Part shown: positions 8,139-15,890 of the stretch, piece after piece
Layout: every line of letters begins with the position of its first letter
Numbering within the stretch: position 1 is the first letter of the stretch
Source: RUG11241 sp964560085
GTDB taxonomy: Bacteria > Bacillota_I > Bacilli_A > RF39 > UBA660
Reading direction: 5' to 3'
Length of the DNA stretch: 51,221 bases
Assembly (NCBI GenBank): GCA_964560085.1
Contig: CAZLKF010000008.1
Location: 1-51,221, forward strand
Position numbers and translations under genes: made by a program
The notes under the pieces: generated by a model
Database searches by the model: none
What the model saw: the letters and a program-made list of their open reading frames with translations, nothing else
What the model was told of the DNA's origin: nothing

Positions 8139-9881
8139 TAATATTGCTTTTATTCGTCTAACACCTGCGCTACTGGCTTCTTCTTTAATTATTTTAAATT
8201 CACCTAGTTCACTCGTGTTTTTTACATGTGGACCACCACATAATTCTTTTGAAATATCGCCAATTGTATAAACTGTTACAATATCTGGATATTTTTCAAT
8301 GAACATACATTCAGCACCGGTTGCAATCGCTTCATTTTTAGGCATCTCAGTTACTTTAACATCTAAAGAGTCTTTTATATAACTATTTACTAATTCCTCA
8401 GTTCTCTTAATTTCATCATCTGTTAATTTATGATCACAAGAGAAATCAAAACGCATACGCTCATCAGTTATATTTGATCCTCTTTGATGAACATCTTTAT
8501 CAACAACTATTTTTAAGGCTGCGTTAAGTAAATGAGTTGCTGTATGATAACGAGTTTCAATTTCATCATTACCAGCAAGACCACCTTTAAATTTTCCGGC
8601 TGAGGCTGTTCTTGATAAATCTTGATGATTTTTAAACTTTTCTTTAAAGCCTTCAACATCAACTTCAATATTTTGTTCATGAGCAAGTTCAACTGTTAAT
8701 TCAATTGGAAAACCATATGTATCATATAATTTAAATGCTAAGTCTTTATTTAATGTTGATTCATTTAAAGAAGCAATTATTTTATTAAATTCTCTTAATC
8801 CTTTTTCTAAAGTGTGATTAAATTTGATTTTTTCTTTATTCAAAACTTCCAAAACAACATCTTTGTTTATTTGTAGTTCTTTATAATAATTCTCATACTT
8901 GCTAATTATTAATAAAGCTATTTGTTGTTCCCAATCACTATTAATATCAATATTTAGCTTTTTAGCATATCTGATTGTTCTTCTAATTAATCTTCTTAAA
9001 ATATAACCTTGATCAGTATTAGATGGTTTAATTCCTGCAGGATCAGCAGCAATGAAAACCGATGTTCTTAAATGATCAGCAATAATGCGCATTTCCTTTT
9101 CATGACCTTCATATGTTAAGTTAGATATTTTCTCAATTAAAGTAATTACATCACGCCAAGTTGAAGCCATGTAATTATCATTAACACCTTCTAAAATAGC
9201 AACTGTTCTCTCAACACCCATACCTGTATCAACATTCTTTTTTGGTAATTCGGTAATTTTGCCTTCGGAATCTTTATTATATTGCATAAAAACATTATTC
9301 CAAATCTCAACCCAACGATTATCATCAGGATCAAATGTTTCAGGAATCGGATCATCACTACGCCAATAAAACATTTCAGTATCCGGACCACATGGTCCAG
9401 TTGTTCCAGCTATCCAAAAATTATCATCAGCCGTTTCACAGATACGTTTTTCACTTATTCCTAAGCTTTTCCAAAGTGAAAGTGCTTCTTCATCTCTTGG
9501 AATTAAATCGTTACCAGCAAAAACAGTAACTGCCAATCTAGAAACAGGAATTTTTAATACTTGTGTTAAAAATTCAAAACTCCAACCAATTGATTCTTTT
9601 TTAAAATAATCGCCTAAACTCCAATTGCCTAGCATCTCGAAAAAAGTATGATGATAGTTATCTCCGATATTATCTAAATCGTTTGTGCGAAGACATTTTT
9701 GATAATCACACAATCTTGTTCCATAAGGATGAGTTTCTCCCATCAAGTATGGAATTAACGGTTGCATTCCTGCCGTATTAAATAAGACAGACGGATCATT
9801 TTCAGGCACAATTGGGGCGCTTGGTATTTGAGTATGTCCTTTACTAACAAAAAAATTAATGTATAAATCTTTAAGATTCAT
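8133..9881 (-). CDS. alaS: Alanyl-tRNA synthetase, compact form
   Basis: A class II synthetase that charges tRNA-Ala. Only 582 residues against the usual 850-880. The catalytic N-terminus is intact (FFxSKGH, NDPSVLFNTAGMQPL, HHTFFEMLGNWSLGDYFKKE, DTGMGVERT). The editing domain begins near 444 with zinc/active residues H446 and H450 (HTATH) and C548 and H552 (CGGPH). Missing are the roughly 100-residue beta-barrel that normally lies between the two parts (no FYxExGGQ motif) and the whole C-Ala/DHHA1 tail. The protein ends cleanly at GVRRIKAIL, so this looks like a natural short form and not a truncation. From memory, short AlaRSs of this style are common in Patescibacteria, so transfer is possible. 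It overlaps the kinase gene upstream by 11 bases. Confidence 0.93.
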   Translation of the reverse strand: MNLKDLYINFFVSKGHTQIPSAPIVPENDPSVLFNTAGMQPLIPYLMGETHPYGTRLCDYQKCLRTNDLDNIGDNYHHTFFEMLGNWSLGDYFKKESIGWSFEFLTQVLKIPVSRLAVTVFAGNDLIPRDEEALSLWKSLGISEKRICETADDNFWIAGTTGPCGPDTEMFYWRSDDPIPETFDPDDNRWVEIWNNVFMQYNKDSEGKITELPKKNVDTGMGVERTVAILEGVNDNYMASTWRDVITLIEKISNLTYEGHEKEMRIIADHLRTSVFIAADPAGIKPSNTDQGYILRRLIRRTIRYAKKLNIDINSDWEQQIALLIISKYENYYKELQINKDVVLEVLNKEKIKFNHTLEKGLREFNKIIASLNESTLNKDLAFKLYDTYGFPIELTVELAHEQNIEVDVEGFKEKFKNHQDLSRTASAGKFKGGLAGNDEIETRYHTATHLLNAALKIVVDKDVHQRGSNITDERMRFDFSCDHKLTDDEIKRTEELVNSYIKDSLDVKVTEMPKNEAIATGAECMFIEKYPDIVTVYTIGDISKELCGGPHVKNTSELGEFKIIKEEASSAGVRRIKAILK

Positions 9882-10437
9882 TTTTATCTACTTCCTCTAA
9901 TATTTTATATACTTTTGCTCTTAATTCTTCAACGGTGCCATCATTAACCACTTCATAGTCATAAGCATCAAAATCATCTAAATCAGTTTCTGTAAAATGA
10001 TGCTTTTGCTCTTCTGTTAAACCATTATCAAAATTCGGCCTCACAACATGAATAGCAATAACTTTTGTAAGCTCTTTTTTTGGTAAAGAAACTTCCACCT
10101 TTGCCCTGGCATCAGTAATGGTTATGGCATCGAAGAAAAATGAGTAAACTTTTATATCGCCTATTATTCTATCAACAAAAAAATTATAGTCAATCTTTTT
10201 TCGAATTATTTCAGTACCAAGTTGTTGTAAAAGACTTCTTGGTTTTGTTTCTTCACTGCCATCCCAACCAGTGATTGTTTTGGCATAATTCTTAATGTAA
10301 GAACTATATTGAAGATTAATGACACTTCTGTTTTTACTTTCATAATGTTCTTTGATGATTTCACCAATGGTGTCTTTACCATGGCGGGCTTTGCCACAAA
10401 TAATGAATGTATAAGGTTTCGTATCTTTTATTTCCAT
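9871..10437 (-). CDS. P-loop deoxynucleoside monophosphate kinase-like protein
   Basis: 188 residues from the ATG at 10437, which has GGAGG five bases upstream; an in-frame start 8 codons earlier lacks a ribosome site. Near the N-terminus is a Walker A of the form CGKARHGKDT, the pattern of phage T4 gp1-type dNMP kinases and related small P-loop kinases. An ITDAR segment about 105 residues in fits a substrate or Walker B region. It would phosphorylate a (d)NMP in the cytoplasm; the exact substrate cannot be read from sequence. It is co-transcribed with alaS, which it overlaps, and follows the AI-2E family permease gene by 33 bases. Confidence 0.7.
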   Translation of the reverse strand: MEIKDTKPYTFIICGKARHGKDTIGEIIKEHYESKNRSVINLQYSSYIKNYAKTITGWDGSEETKPRSLLQQLGTEIIRKKIDYNFFVDRIIGDIKVYSFFFDAITITDARAKVEVSLPKKELTKVIAIHVVRPNFDNGLTEEQKHHFTETDLDDFDAYDYEVVNDGTVEELRAKVYKILEEVDKNES

Positions 10438-10470
10438 AAATCCTCCATAATAGAAAAGCACTGATGTAGT

Positions 10471-11610
10471 TTAGTTGTTATATTTAATTAATTTATATTT
10501 TTCATTGAAGAATGTAAATAATGCTTTAAAAGCTGCTATTATTGGTGATGATAAGATCATACCTAACACGCCCCAGAAATAGCCAAAAACTAATAACGCA
10601 ACAATGACAGTAACTGGACTCAATTTCATAGTTCGACTCATAACGATTGGTTGAAGTAAATTTCCTTCAATTGCTTGCACAATTAGAACTACAAGTAAAA
10701 CCGCAATACCTACTCCTGTTCCTTGAGAAAAAGCTACAACGACTGCAGGAACACCACCAATATATGGACCGGCATAAGGAATTATATTAGTAATACCACA
10801 GAAAAGTGCAAATAAAGCTGCTGCTTTTAAACCAGCTAATGAAAAGCCAATCGTACATAATACAAAAACCAATGTTGACAATAATAATGTTCCATTAATA
10901 AACATTCTAAATATAGAGTTTATATCGGATAATAATAATTCAACATCAAATTGATATTTTTTTGGCAACAATTTTGTCAATGAATGGGTTGGATTACTTG
11001 GTTTCAATAAAAGGAAAGCTCCAACAATTAAACCAATTACAAATGTTCCTACTCCAGAAACAATTGTACTACCCAAATTAATTAAAATATTAGGTAAATC
11101 TTTTGCTAATGTTGTCGCATATTCTTCAATTTTGATAAACAAGTCGCCTTTAGCACTACTAAAATCTAATCCAGCAATGCCATCAATGCTTTTGAAGAAA
11201 TTATCAATCCATTCTTTGATTGTTGTGAAAACAGTTGGTAAACTCTTTGCTAAGTCACTTACTTGTTCATATAAAACCGGGATAATAGTAGCAACTAACA
11301 AATATAGAAAAGCAATCAAAGCAATATAAATTGCTGCTATTGAAAGTCCTCTTCTGACCTTTTTACCATCTAGATAATTAATTAATGGTTTAAATAACCA
11401 AGCAACTACAAAACCAATAAAAAGTGGTGTTAAAATTCCAAGGATAATTCCTATATATTCAAATACTTTCCATTCTTTTACAACCAATGTACAACCATAT
11501 ATACCTAGTATTAAAATTACAAAATAAAATATTTTTAATATTTTACTCGACAAGGAAACAACTTCATTAACTTTTTTATAATTAATTTCTTTTTCATTCC
11601 TTTGATCCAT
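10471..11610 (-). CDS. AI-2E family transporter (PerM/YdbI-like permease)
   Basis: A 379-residue polytopic membrane protein. It has the paired N-terminal helices (about 22-75), a third and fourth helix around 85-110, a soluble amphipathic segment (about 115-175), and C-terminal helices with GAFLLLKP and the conserved tail FCGITNIIPYAGPYIGGVPAVVVA...GNLLQPIVMSRTMKLSP. That tail is diagnostic of PF01594. Members have been linked to quorum-signal export or Na+/H+ antiport; the substrate here is open. It has a near-consensus promoter and starts the kinase-alaS operon. Confidence 0.88.
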   Translation of the reverse strand: MDQRNEKEINYKKVNEVVSLSSKILKIFYFVILILGIYGCTLVVKEWKVFEYIGIILGILTPLFIGFVVAWLFKPLINYLDGKKVRRGLSIAAIYIALIAFLYLLVATIIPVLYEQVSDLAKSLPTVFTTIKEWIDNFFKSIDGIAGLDFSSAKGDLFIKIEEYATTLAKDLPNILINLGSTIVSGVGTFVIGLIVGAFLLLKPSNPTHSLTKLLPKKYQFDVELLLSDINSIFRMFINGTLLLSTLVFVLCTIGFSLAGLKAAALFALFCGITNIIPYAGPYIGGVPAVVVAFSQGTGVGIAVLLVVLIVQAIEGNLLQPIVMSRTMKLSPVTVIVALLVFGYFWGVLGMILSSPIIAAFKALFTFFNEKYKLIKYNN

Positions 11611-11628
11611 ATTATCACCCTCATTATA

Positions 11629-11657
11629 ATTATATCTTAAAAGTTAATAGTTATCAA
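11629..11657 (-). promoter_or_regulatory. Promoter of the AI-2E permease-kinase-alaS operon
   Basis: On the minus strand, TTGATA (11652-11657), a 17-base spacer and TATAAT (11629-11634). The ribosome site GGGTGATAAT and the ATG follow within 25 bases. Confidence 0.75.
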
Positions 11658-11660
11658 TAC

Positions 11661-11685
11661 AAAAATAAGCATTACTGCTTATTTT
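11661..11685 (-). terminator. Intrinsic terminator closing the ftsY-HerA operon
   Basis: Hairpin AAAATAAGCA/TGCTTATTTT with a 4-base loop and trailing T run on the minus strand. It contains the stop codon of the gene at 11679. Confidence 0.7.
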
Positions 11686-12470
11686 GATAGCTCATAAAAA
11701 GTAAAATTTTCACCTTTTTTTTGATAAATGACTTTATATACACTATTATTTATCTTTGCTTGATTAATAATATCTTGCTTTAAATTATTTAATCCTTTAA
11801 ACATACAATTTTCTTCTATTTTACAACAATAATTATAGTCAGTAGTATAATAAATTTTTCCATCTAAATCAGAAAGCTTTAAATTATAAGACAATGGCTT
11901 TTCAGTTTCTAAACATTTATTAGATATTATATTTTCATAATTAGCAACAGCAACAAGAAATTCAACAATGTAAAAATCATCTTGTTTATAAACATCACCG
12001 ATTTGATATATTGTGTCTTTATCATCGCATAAATTATTTATAATATCTCCTTCTAAAGATGAATATTTATGTAATCCACACTCATCAATATTGACAGTAA
12101 AATTTTCGAATACCACTTTATTAGTATCAAATAGTTCGTTAGCTAAAGTCAATATTTCATCATATAATCGATTATTATTTTCTAAAGAAATCTCGTGATT
12201 AAGTAGATAATAATATTCAGCAGCAATGGCATATTTGTTATTAATATTTGAAAATTTGTATTGATTGAAAAGTCTTGAAAATGAATAAATATCTTCATTT
12301 TGATTTAAAAATGCTTGTGTCATTAGTGATAATGCTAATTTTTCTTGTGAATTAACTTCATATTTTGGTTTTTCCCCAACAAATGGCTTTACTAAAGTTG
12401 CATACAAAACAAAAGTCATTGCAATAACTAATAAAACAATAAGGATTGATTCCTTTTTGCCTTTTCTCAT
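11679..12470 (-). CDS. Single-TM protein with Cys-containing outer domain, coupled to HerA ATPase
   Basis: 263 residues from the ATG at 12470, which overlaps the HerA stop as ATGA and sits behind AGGTGGAG. I do not recognise the family. Basic residues precede one hydrophobic helix (about 10-30), and the rest should lie outside the membrane. That outer part has at least six cysteines, including a CC pair and C-x5-6 spaced partners, compatible with disulfides. It is followed by a terminator, so it is the last gene of the ftsY operon. The overlap suggests co-production with the ATPase, but the outer domain cannot touch a cytoplasmic ATPase directly except near the membrane. Confidence 0.75.
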   Translation of the reverse strand: MRKGKKESILIVLLVIAMTFVLYATLVKPFVGEKPKYEVNSQEKLALSLMTQAFLNQNEDIYSFSRLFNQYKFSNINNKYAIAAEYYYLLNHEISLENNNRLYDEILTLANELFDTNKVVFENFTVNIDECGLHKYSSLEGDIINNLCDDKDTIYQIGDVYKQDDFYIVEFLVAVANYENIISNKCLETEKPLSYNLKLSDLDGKIYYTTDYNYCCKIEENCMFKGLNNLKQDIINQAKINNSVYKVIYQKKGENFTFYELSK

Positions 12471-14224
12471 GGTCTCCACCTATTTACAATATCACAACTA
12501 CTACTTGTTGGGACCGGATTAGGTAAAGGCATCTGAATTATTTGAGAAACTTTAAAAGCACGACCAAAAGCAACGCAGGTTCCAGCTTGTAAACTTTTTT
12601 GTTTTTCTACAATTTCATTATTAACATTAGGGAGCATTTTCTTTATAAATTCAATATCTCTAGGATGAGACATTTTGAAGATAAAGAAGTTTGTACATTG
12701 AGAAATTACTGTCTCTGATAATTCAACAGGTCTTTGAGAAATAAGGTTATATATTAGGCCGTATTTTCTTCCTTCTTTAGCAATTCGCTCGAAAATATTA
12801 TAACCAAGTAAGTAAACATCGGAGTCATTTTGAACATAACGATGAGCTTCTTCTAAAAAGATATTAAAAGGAATAGCTGCCCGATTATCTAAATTCTTAG
12901 TAAACTCAAAAAGCATTCTTGAATATATTTTTGTGATCACTTTTGCCAAACTATCATCAATATCTTCAAGATTAAAATTAATAATTTGGGATCTTCGACC
13001 TTCTTTAGCTACTAATAGGGCAATATATTTTTCCAAAGAAATATATGCTCCATTACTATCATAATCAAAAAATCGAGCATTTTCACTATTGATAATACTA
13101 TGTAAACGTACTTTTAAAGTAATGGCATCAGAATATGCCTTTTGATTATTTAAAACACCTTCTGATATTAAAGCGAAATCAAGGGCTTCTTCAATATTTT
13201 TCAATGAATATGGCTTCATTACTGTTGCAACATATTTTTCGCTTTCAGGATTTAAAAACTTTGAAATATAACTATTTAATAAAATGCTTTCGGCAAAATT
13301 GCCACTACTATCAACTTCAAAACATTCACGAAATTTTCTAGTATAACCTGTTCCTTGTATAACACTTTCAGTATTGAATTCACTTGTTGAACATGCATTT
13401 AAAATTGAAAATATATCATTTCTTTTATTCATTGCACTCTGGTTGTTATAAATTATATTTATCAAAGCTCTAGCAATTAAACTATTCTTACATGCTATTG
13501 CTTTATCTTCAGTTTGAGCAAAAATTTTCACTAAATGTAAGGTTCTTTCAATTATTGGAATTTGTGAATGATTATCAGCTCTCAATAAAAGAGCAATGTC
13601 ATCAACTGTCAAAAGCCAAGGAGGAATACATAATTTCTCACCATTGCTATTTTTATTTGTTGAAAAAAACTTAAAACTAAAATTAGGATTTATTTTGTTT
13701 ATGTCTTTAAAGGCACTATGATATTCACCATAAGCATCAAATATAATAAATATTGCTTTATATGGCGGTAATTTAGGATTTTCAAAAACATTTTGTAAAA
13801 TTCGCGCAACTCCATATGACTTACCACTACCCGTATTACCAAAAATTGCCATATGGTTACTAAATAGATCATTGATTGGACAAAATATAGGATAATTATT
13901 ATAAAGTGGTGATGTTCCAATAAAAACACTTTCATTAGTATTTTCACCCATTATAAAAGGAATTTCCTCTTTATTTATTAATCTTATTCTAGCATTTAAA
14001 AGTGGTTTTCTAATAGTCCCACTAATAAAATGATTATTGCTGAATTCACCTAAAAAGCGAATTTTTACGATCTTTTCATCAATGTCTTCAATTTCACCTA
14101 ATATGCATTTTTCTTGATCTTCAAAGACAACATGCATATTCATAACATTAAATGAAAGTGGCACGTTCGGTAATAATGAAACATGAGCCATATTGTCACT
14201 TAAATATACAATTTTATTGAACAT
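12467..14224 (-). CDS. HerA/FtsK-like DNA translocase ATPase (DUF87 family)
   Basis: A 585-residue hexameric-type ATPase. The N-terminal 110 residues look like the beta-barrel (HAS) domain of HerA. Walker A is GNTGSGKS at 129-136, and an IFDAYGEYH Walker B-like strand follows near 165. Further on come IFLEEAHRY, and the sensor/arginine region FERIAKEGRKYGL...SQRPVELSETVISQC that is typical of HerA. Archaeal HerA works with NurA in DNA end resection; bacterial relatives appear in defense systems. No NurA, SIR2 or other known partner is adjacent here. It sits in a housekeeping operon after ylxM and overlaps the downstream TM protein by 4 bases. Confidence 0.85.
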   Translation of the reverse strand: MFNKIVYLSDNMAHVSLLPNVPLSFNVMNMHVVFEDQEKCILGEIEDIDEKIVKIRFLGEFSNNHFISGTIRKPLLNARIRLINKEEIPFIMGENTNESVFIGTSPLYNNYPIFCPINDLFSNHMAIFGNTGSGKSYGVARILQNVFENPKLPPYKAIFIIFDAYGEYHSAFKDINKINPNFSFKFFSTNKNSNGEKLCIPPWLLTVDDIALLLRADNHSQIPIIERTLHLVKIFAQTEDKAIACKNSLIARALINIIYNNQSAMNKRNDIFSILNACSTSEFNTESVIQGTGYTRKFRECFEVDSSGNFAESILLNSYISKFLNPESEKYVATVMKPYSLKNIEEALDFALISEGVLNNQKAYSDAITLKVRLHSIINSENARFFDYDSNGAYISLEKYIALLVAKEGRRSQIINFNLEDIDDSLAKVITKIYSRMLFEFTKNLDNRAAIPFNIFLEEAHRYVQNDSDVYLLGYNIFERIAKEGRKYGLIYNLISQRPVELSETVISQCTNFFIFKMSHPRDIEFIKKMLPNVNNEIVEKQKSLQAGTCVAFGRAFKVSQIIQMPLPNPVPTSSSCDIVNRWRP

Positions 14225-14239
14225 ACCACTTCACCCTTT

Positions 14240-14533
14240 TTATATTAATTTTTCAATTTCTTCTTTTGTTTTATTAGGTAATTCTTTTATCAATTCTTTT
14301 ATTTTTAAACCATTTTTATATAAACTTAATTTTTTCTCATAATCATTCAATTTTTGAACAGTTATGTTTATTTGCTTATTAACAGCACTTCTACTAACTT
14401 CATAATTTTCAGCCATCTCACTTAAAGTCAAATTGTTGAAATAATAATCTTCAAAATATTGACATTGTTTCTCAGTTAGCAAACATTTATAATAATCGTA
14501 TATAATTGTTAGATAAATTGTATTTTCTATCAT
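14240..14533 (-). CDS. ylxM: SRP-operon HTH protein YlxM (UPF0122)
   Basis: A 97-residue protein with a sigma-region-4-like helix-turn-helix: LTEKQCQYFEDYYFNNLTLSEMAENYEVSRSAVNKQI at about 20-55, then a charged coiled tail. It matches the YlxM family, which is normally encoded next to ffh and stimulates SRP GTPase assembly. Here it follows ftsY and ffh is absent from the window, so the SRP-link is kept with the receptor gene. The ATG overlaps the stop of the small membrane protein by 4 bases; GGGATT is the ribosome site. Confidence 0.85.
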   Translation of the reverse strand: MIENTIYLTIIYDYYKCLLTEKQCQYFEDYYFNNLTLSEMAENYEVSRSAVNKQINITVQKLNDYEKKLSLYKNGLKIKELIKELPNKTKEEIEKLI

Positions 14534-14787
14534 AATAATCCCACAATATTAGAAACAATTAACAATAAACCAAAAAATATATAAATAATTGTCATATTTT
14601 TCTTTTGGTAAATTACATGATTACTATACCCCATCATTAAAAGAACAATTCCAAGTACAATTTCACGATACAAAGCTAATGGTTCAATAAAAAATGAACA
14701 TATTATAAATATAATTACTATAATCATAAATACTAGCTGAACGTTTAAAATTGTACGCATTTTTTTAGTTATCTCTTTTTTCATCAT
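14530..14787 (-). CDS. Small integral membrane protein between ftsY and ylxM
   Basis: 85 residues if the ATG at 14787 is used. An in-frame TTG lies one codon upstream and a second ATG one codon downstream; AAGGA lies ahead within the ftsY end. Three hydrophobic helices (roughly 15-35, 40-56, 66-84) leave almost no soluble part. The start lies inside the 3' end of ftsY (about 23 bases overlap) and the end overlaps ylxM, so all three are coupled. No recognised family. A membrane helper for the SRP receptor is a guess based only on position. Confidence 0.72.
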   Translation of the reverse strand: MMKKEITKKMRTILNVQLVFMIIVIIFIICSFFIEPLALYREIVLGIVLLMMGYSNHVIYQKKNMTIIYIFFGLLLIVSNIVGLL

Positions 14788-15763
14788 CAATCAATCCTTT
14801 AAATATTCCGTGAATATATTTTTCTATATCAAAAACTCGTAAATCTTCTATTTTTTCGCCTAAACCAACGTATTTTACCGGTATACCAGCTGCTTCCTTT
14901 ATTGCCAAAACAATACCACCTTTTGCAGTTCCATCAAGTTTAGTTAAAACAATTCCTGTTATATTAGTTATTTCTTTAAAACTTTTAGCTTGAGCAACAC
15001 CATTTTGACCAGTTGTTGCATCAACCACAAGTAAAGTTTCATGTGGTGCACTTGGAATGATATTGGCAATAACACGATTTATTTTATCAAGTTCATTCAT
15101 TAAATTTGTTTTATTTTGAAGTCGGCCAGCTGTATCAATTAAAACAACATCATAGTTTTCGTTTTTAGCTTTATTTACTCCCTCAAAAACTACGCTAGCA
15201 GGATCGGTTGCATTATTATAAGCAACATCAACATCCGCTCTTTTTCCCCATTCAATCAACTGTTCAATGGCACCAGCTCTAAATGTATCAGCAGCTACCA
15301 ATAAAACTTTCTTATTTTGCTTTTTTAAAATATCAGCCAATTTACCAATTGTTGTTGTTTTGCCAACTCCATTAACACCTACAAATAATATAACTGTTGG
15401 TCCTTCATTACTATAATTGATTTTATTAACAATAATGTCATTATTAACATAGATAATAAATAATTCATCAATTATTATTTCATTTAATTCTGCACTATTT
15501 TCTATGTTTTCATGTTTCACACGTGCTTTCAACTTTTCGATAAATTCCATGACCGTATTAACACCAACATCAGCCATAATAAGAATTTCTTCTAATTCAT
15601 CAAAATATTCATTAGTTACCTTTTTATATTTTGTATTTAAACCAACTAATTTACTTGATAAATGATTACTTGTTTTTTCTAATCCTTTATCGTATAATGT
15701 AATTTCTGCTTTTTCTTCAGCAGTTTTATTTTTTAAATTTTTAAAAAAACCAAAAATCCCCAT
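14765..15763 (-). CDS. ftsY: Signal recognition particle receptor FtsY
   Basis: A 332-residue SRP GTPase. It has a short basic/amphipathic N-terminus (MGIFGFFKNLKNK) for membrane docking, the N domain up to about 110, then the NG GTPase: G1 GVNGVGKTT (129-137), DTFRAGAIEQL, G3 DTAGR, and TKLDGTAKGG near 265. It lacks the long acidic A domain of proteobacterial FtsY, as usual in Firmicutes. GGTGAA sits just before the ATG. It is the first gene of a minus-strand operon and is divergent from RNase J. Confidence 0.95.
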   Translation of the reverse strand: MGIFGFFKNLKNKTAEEKAEITLYDKGLEKTSNHLSSKLVGLNTKYKKVTNEYFDELEEILIMADVGVNTVMEFIEKLKARVKHENIENSAELNEIIIDELFIIYVNNDIIVNKINYSNEGPTVILFVGVNGVGKTTTIGKLADILKKQNKKVLLVAADTFRAGAIEQLIEWGKRADVDVAYNNATDPASVVFEGVNKAKNENYDVVLIDTAGRLQNKTNLMNELDKINRVIANIIPSAPHETLLVVDATTGQNGVAQAKSFKEITNITGIVLTKLDGTAKGGIVLAIKEAAGIPVKYVGLGEKIEDLRVFDIEKYIHGIFKGLIDDEKRDN

Positions 15764-15786
15764 AGTTCACCAACCTATCATATTTA

Positions 15787-15815
15787 ATTTTACACTACAA
15801 TGTAGGAAAATACAA
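15787..15815 (-). promoter_or_regulatory. Candidate ftsY promoter
   Basis: On the minus strand, TTGTAT (15810-15815), a 17-base spacer and TAAAAT (15787-15792), 24 bases ahead of the ftsY start. The -35 is weak. Confidence 0.4.
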
Positions 15816-15827
15816 GTACAACGCGCT

Positions 15828-15855
15828 AGACAATATAATTTTTTTAGCGTATAAT
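15828..15855 (+). promoter_or_regulatory. Promoter of RNase J gene
   Basis: TAGACA (15828-15833), a 16-base spacer and TATAAT (15850-15855). A strong AAAGGAGG ribosome site (15878-15885) and the ATG follow. It lies back to back with the ftsY promoter. Confidence 0.65.
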
Positions 15856-15890
15856 TGTATCAGCAATTTTTTTAAAGAAAGGAGGTTCTT

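Noticed and set aside
9191..9529. Several short frames within alaS on both strands
   Set aside because: They are out-of-frame shadows of a strongly conserved gene.
12467..14224. HerA ATPase as part of a phage defense island
   Set aside because: No nuclease, SIR2, DUF4297 or other effector lies beside it and all neighbours are housekeeping genes.
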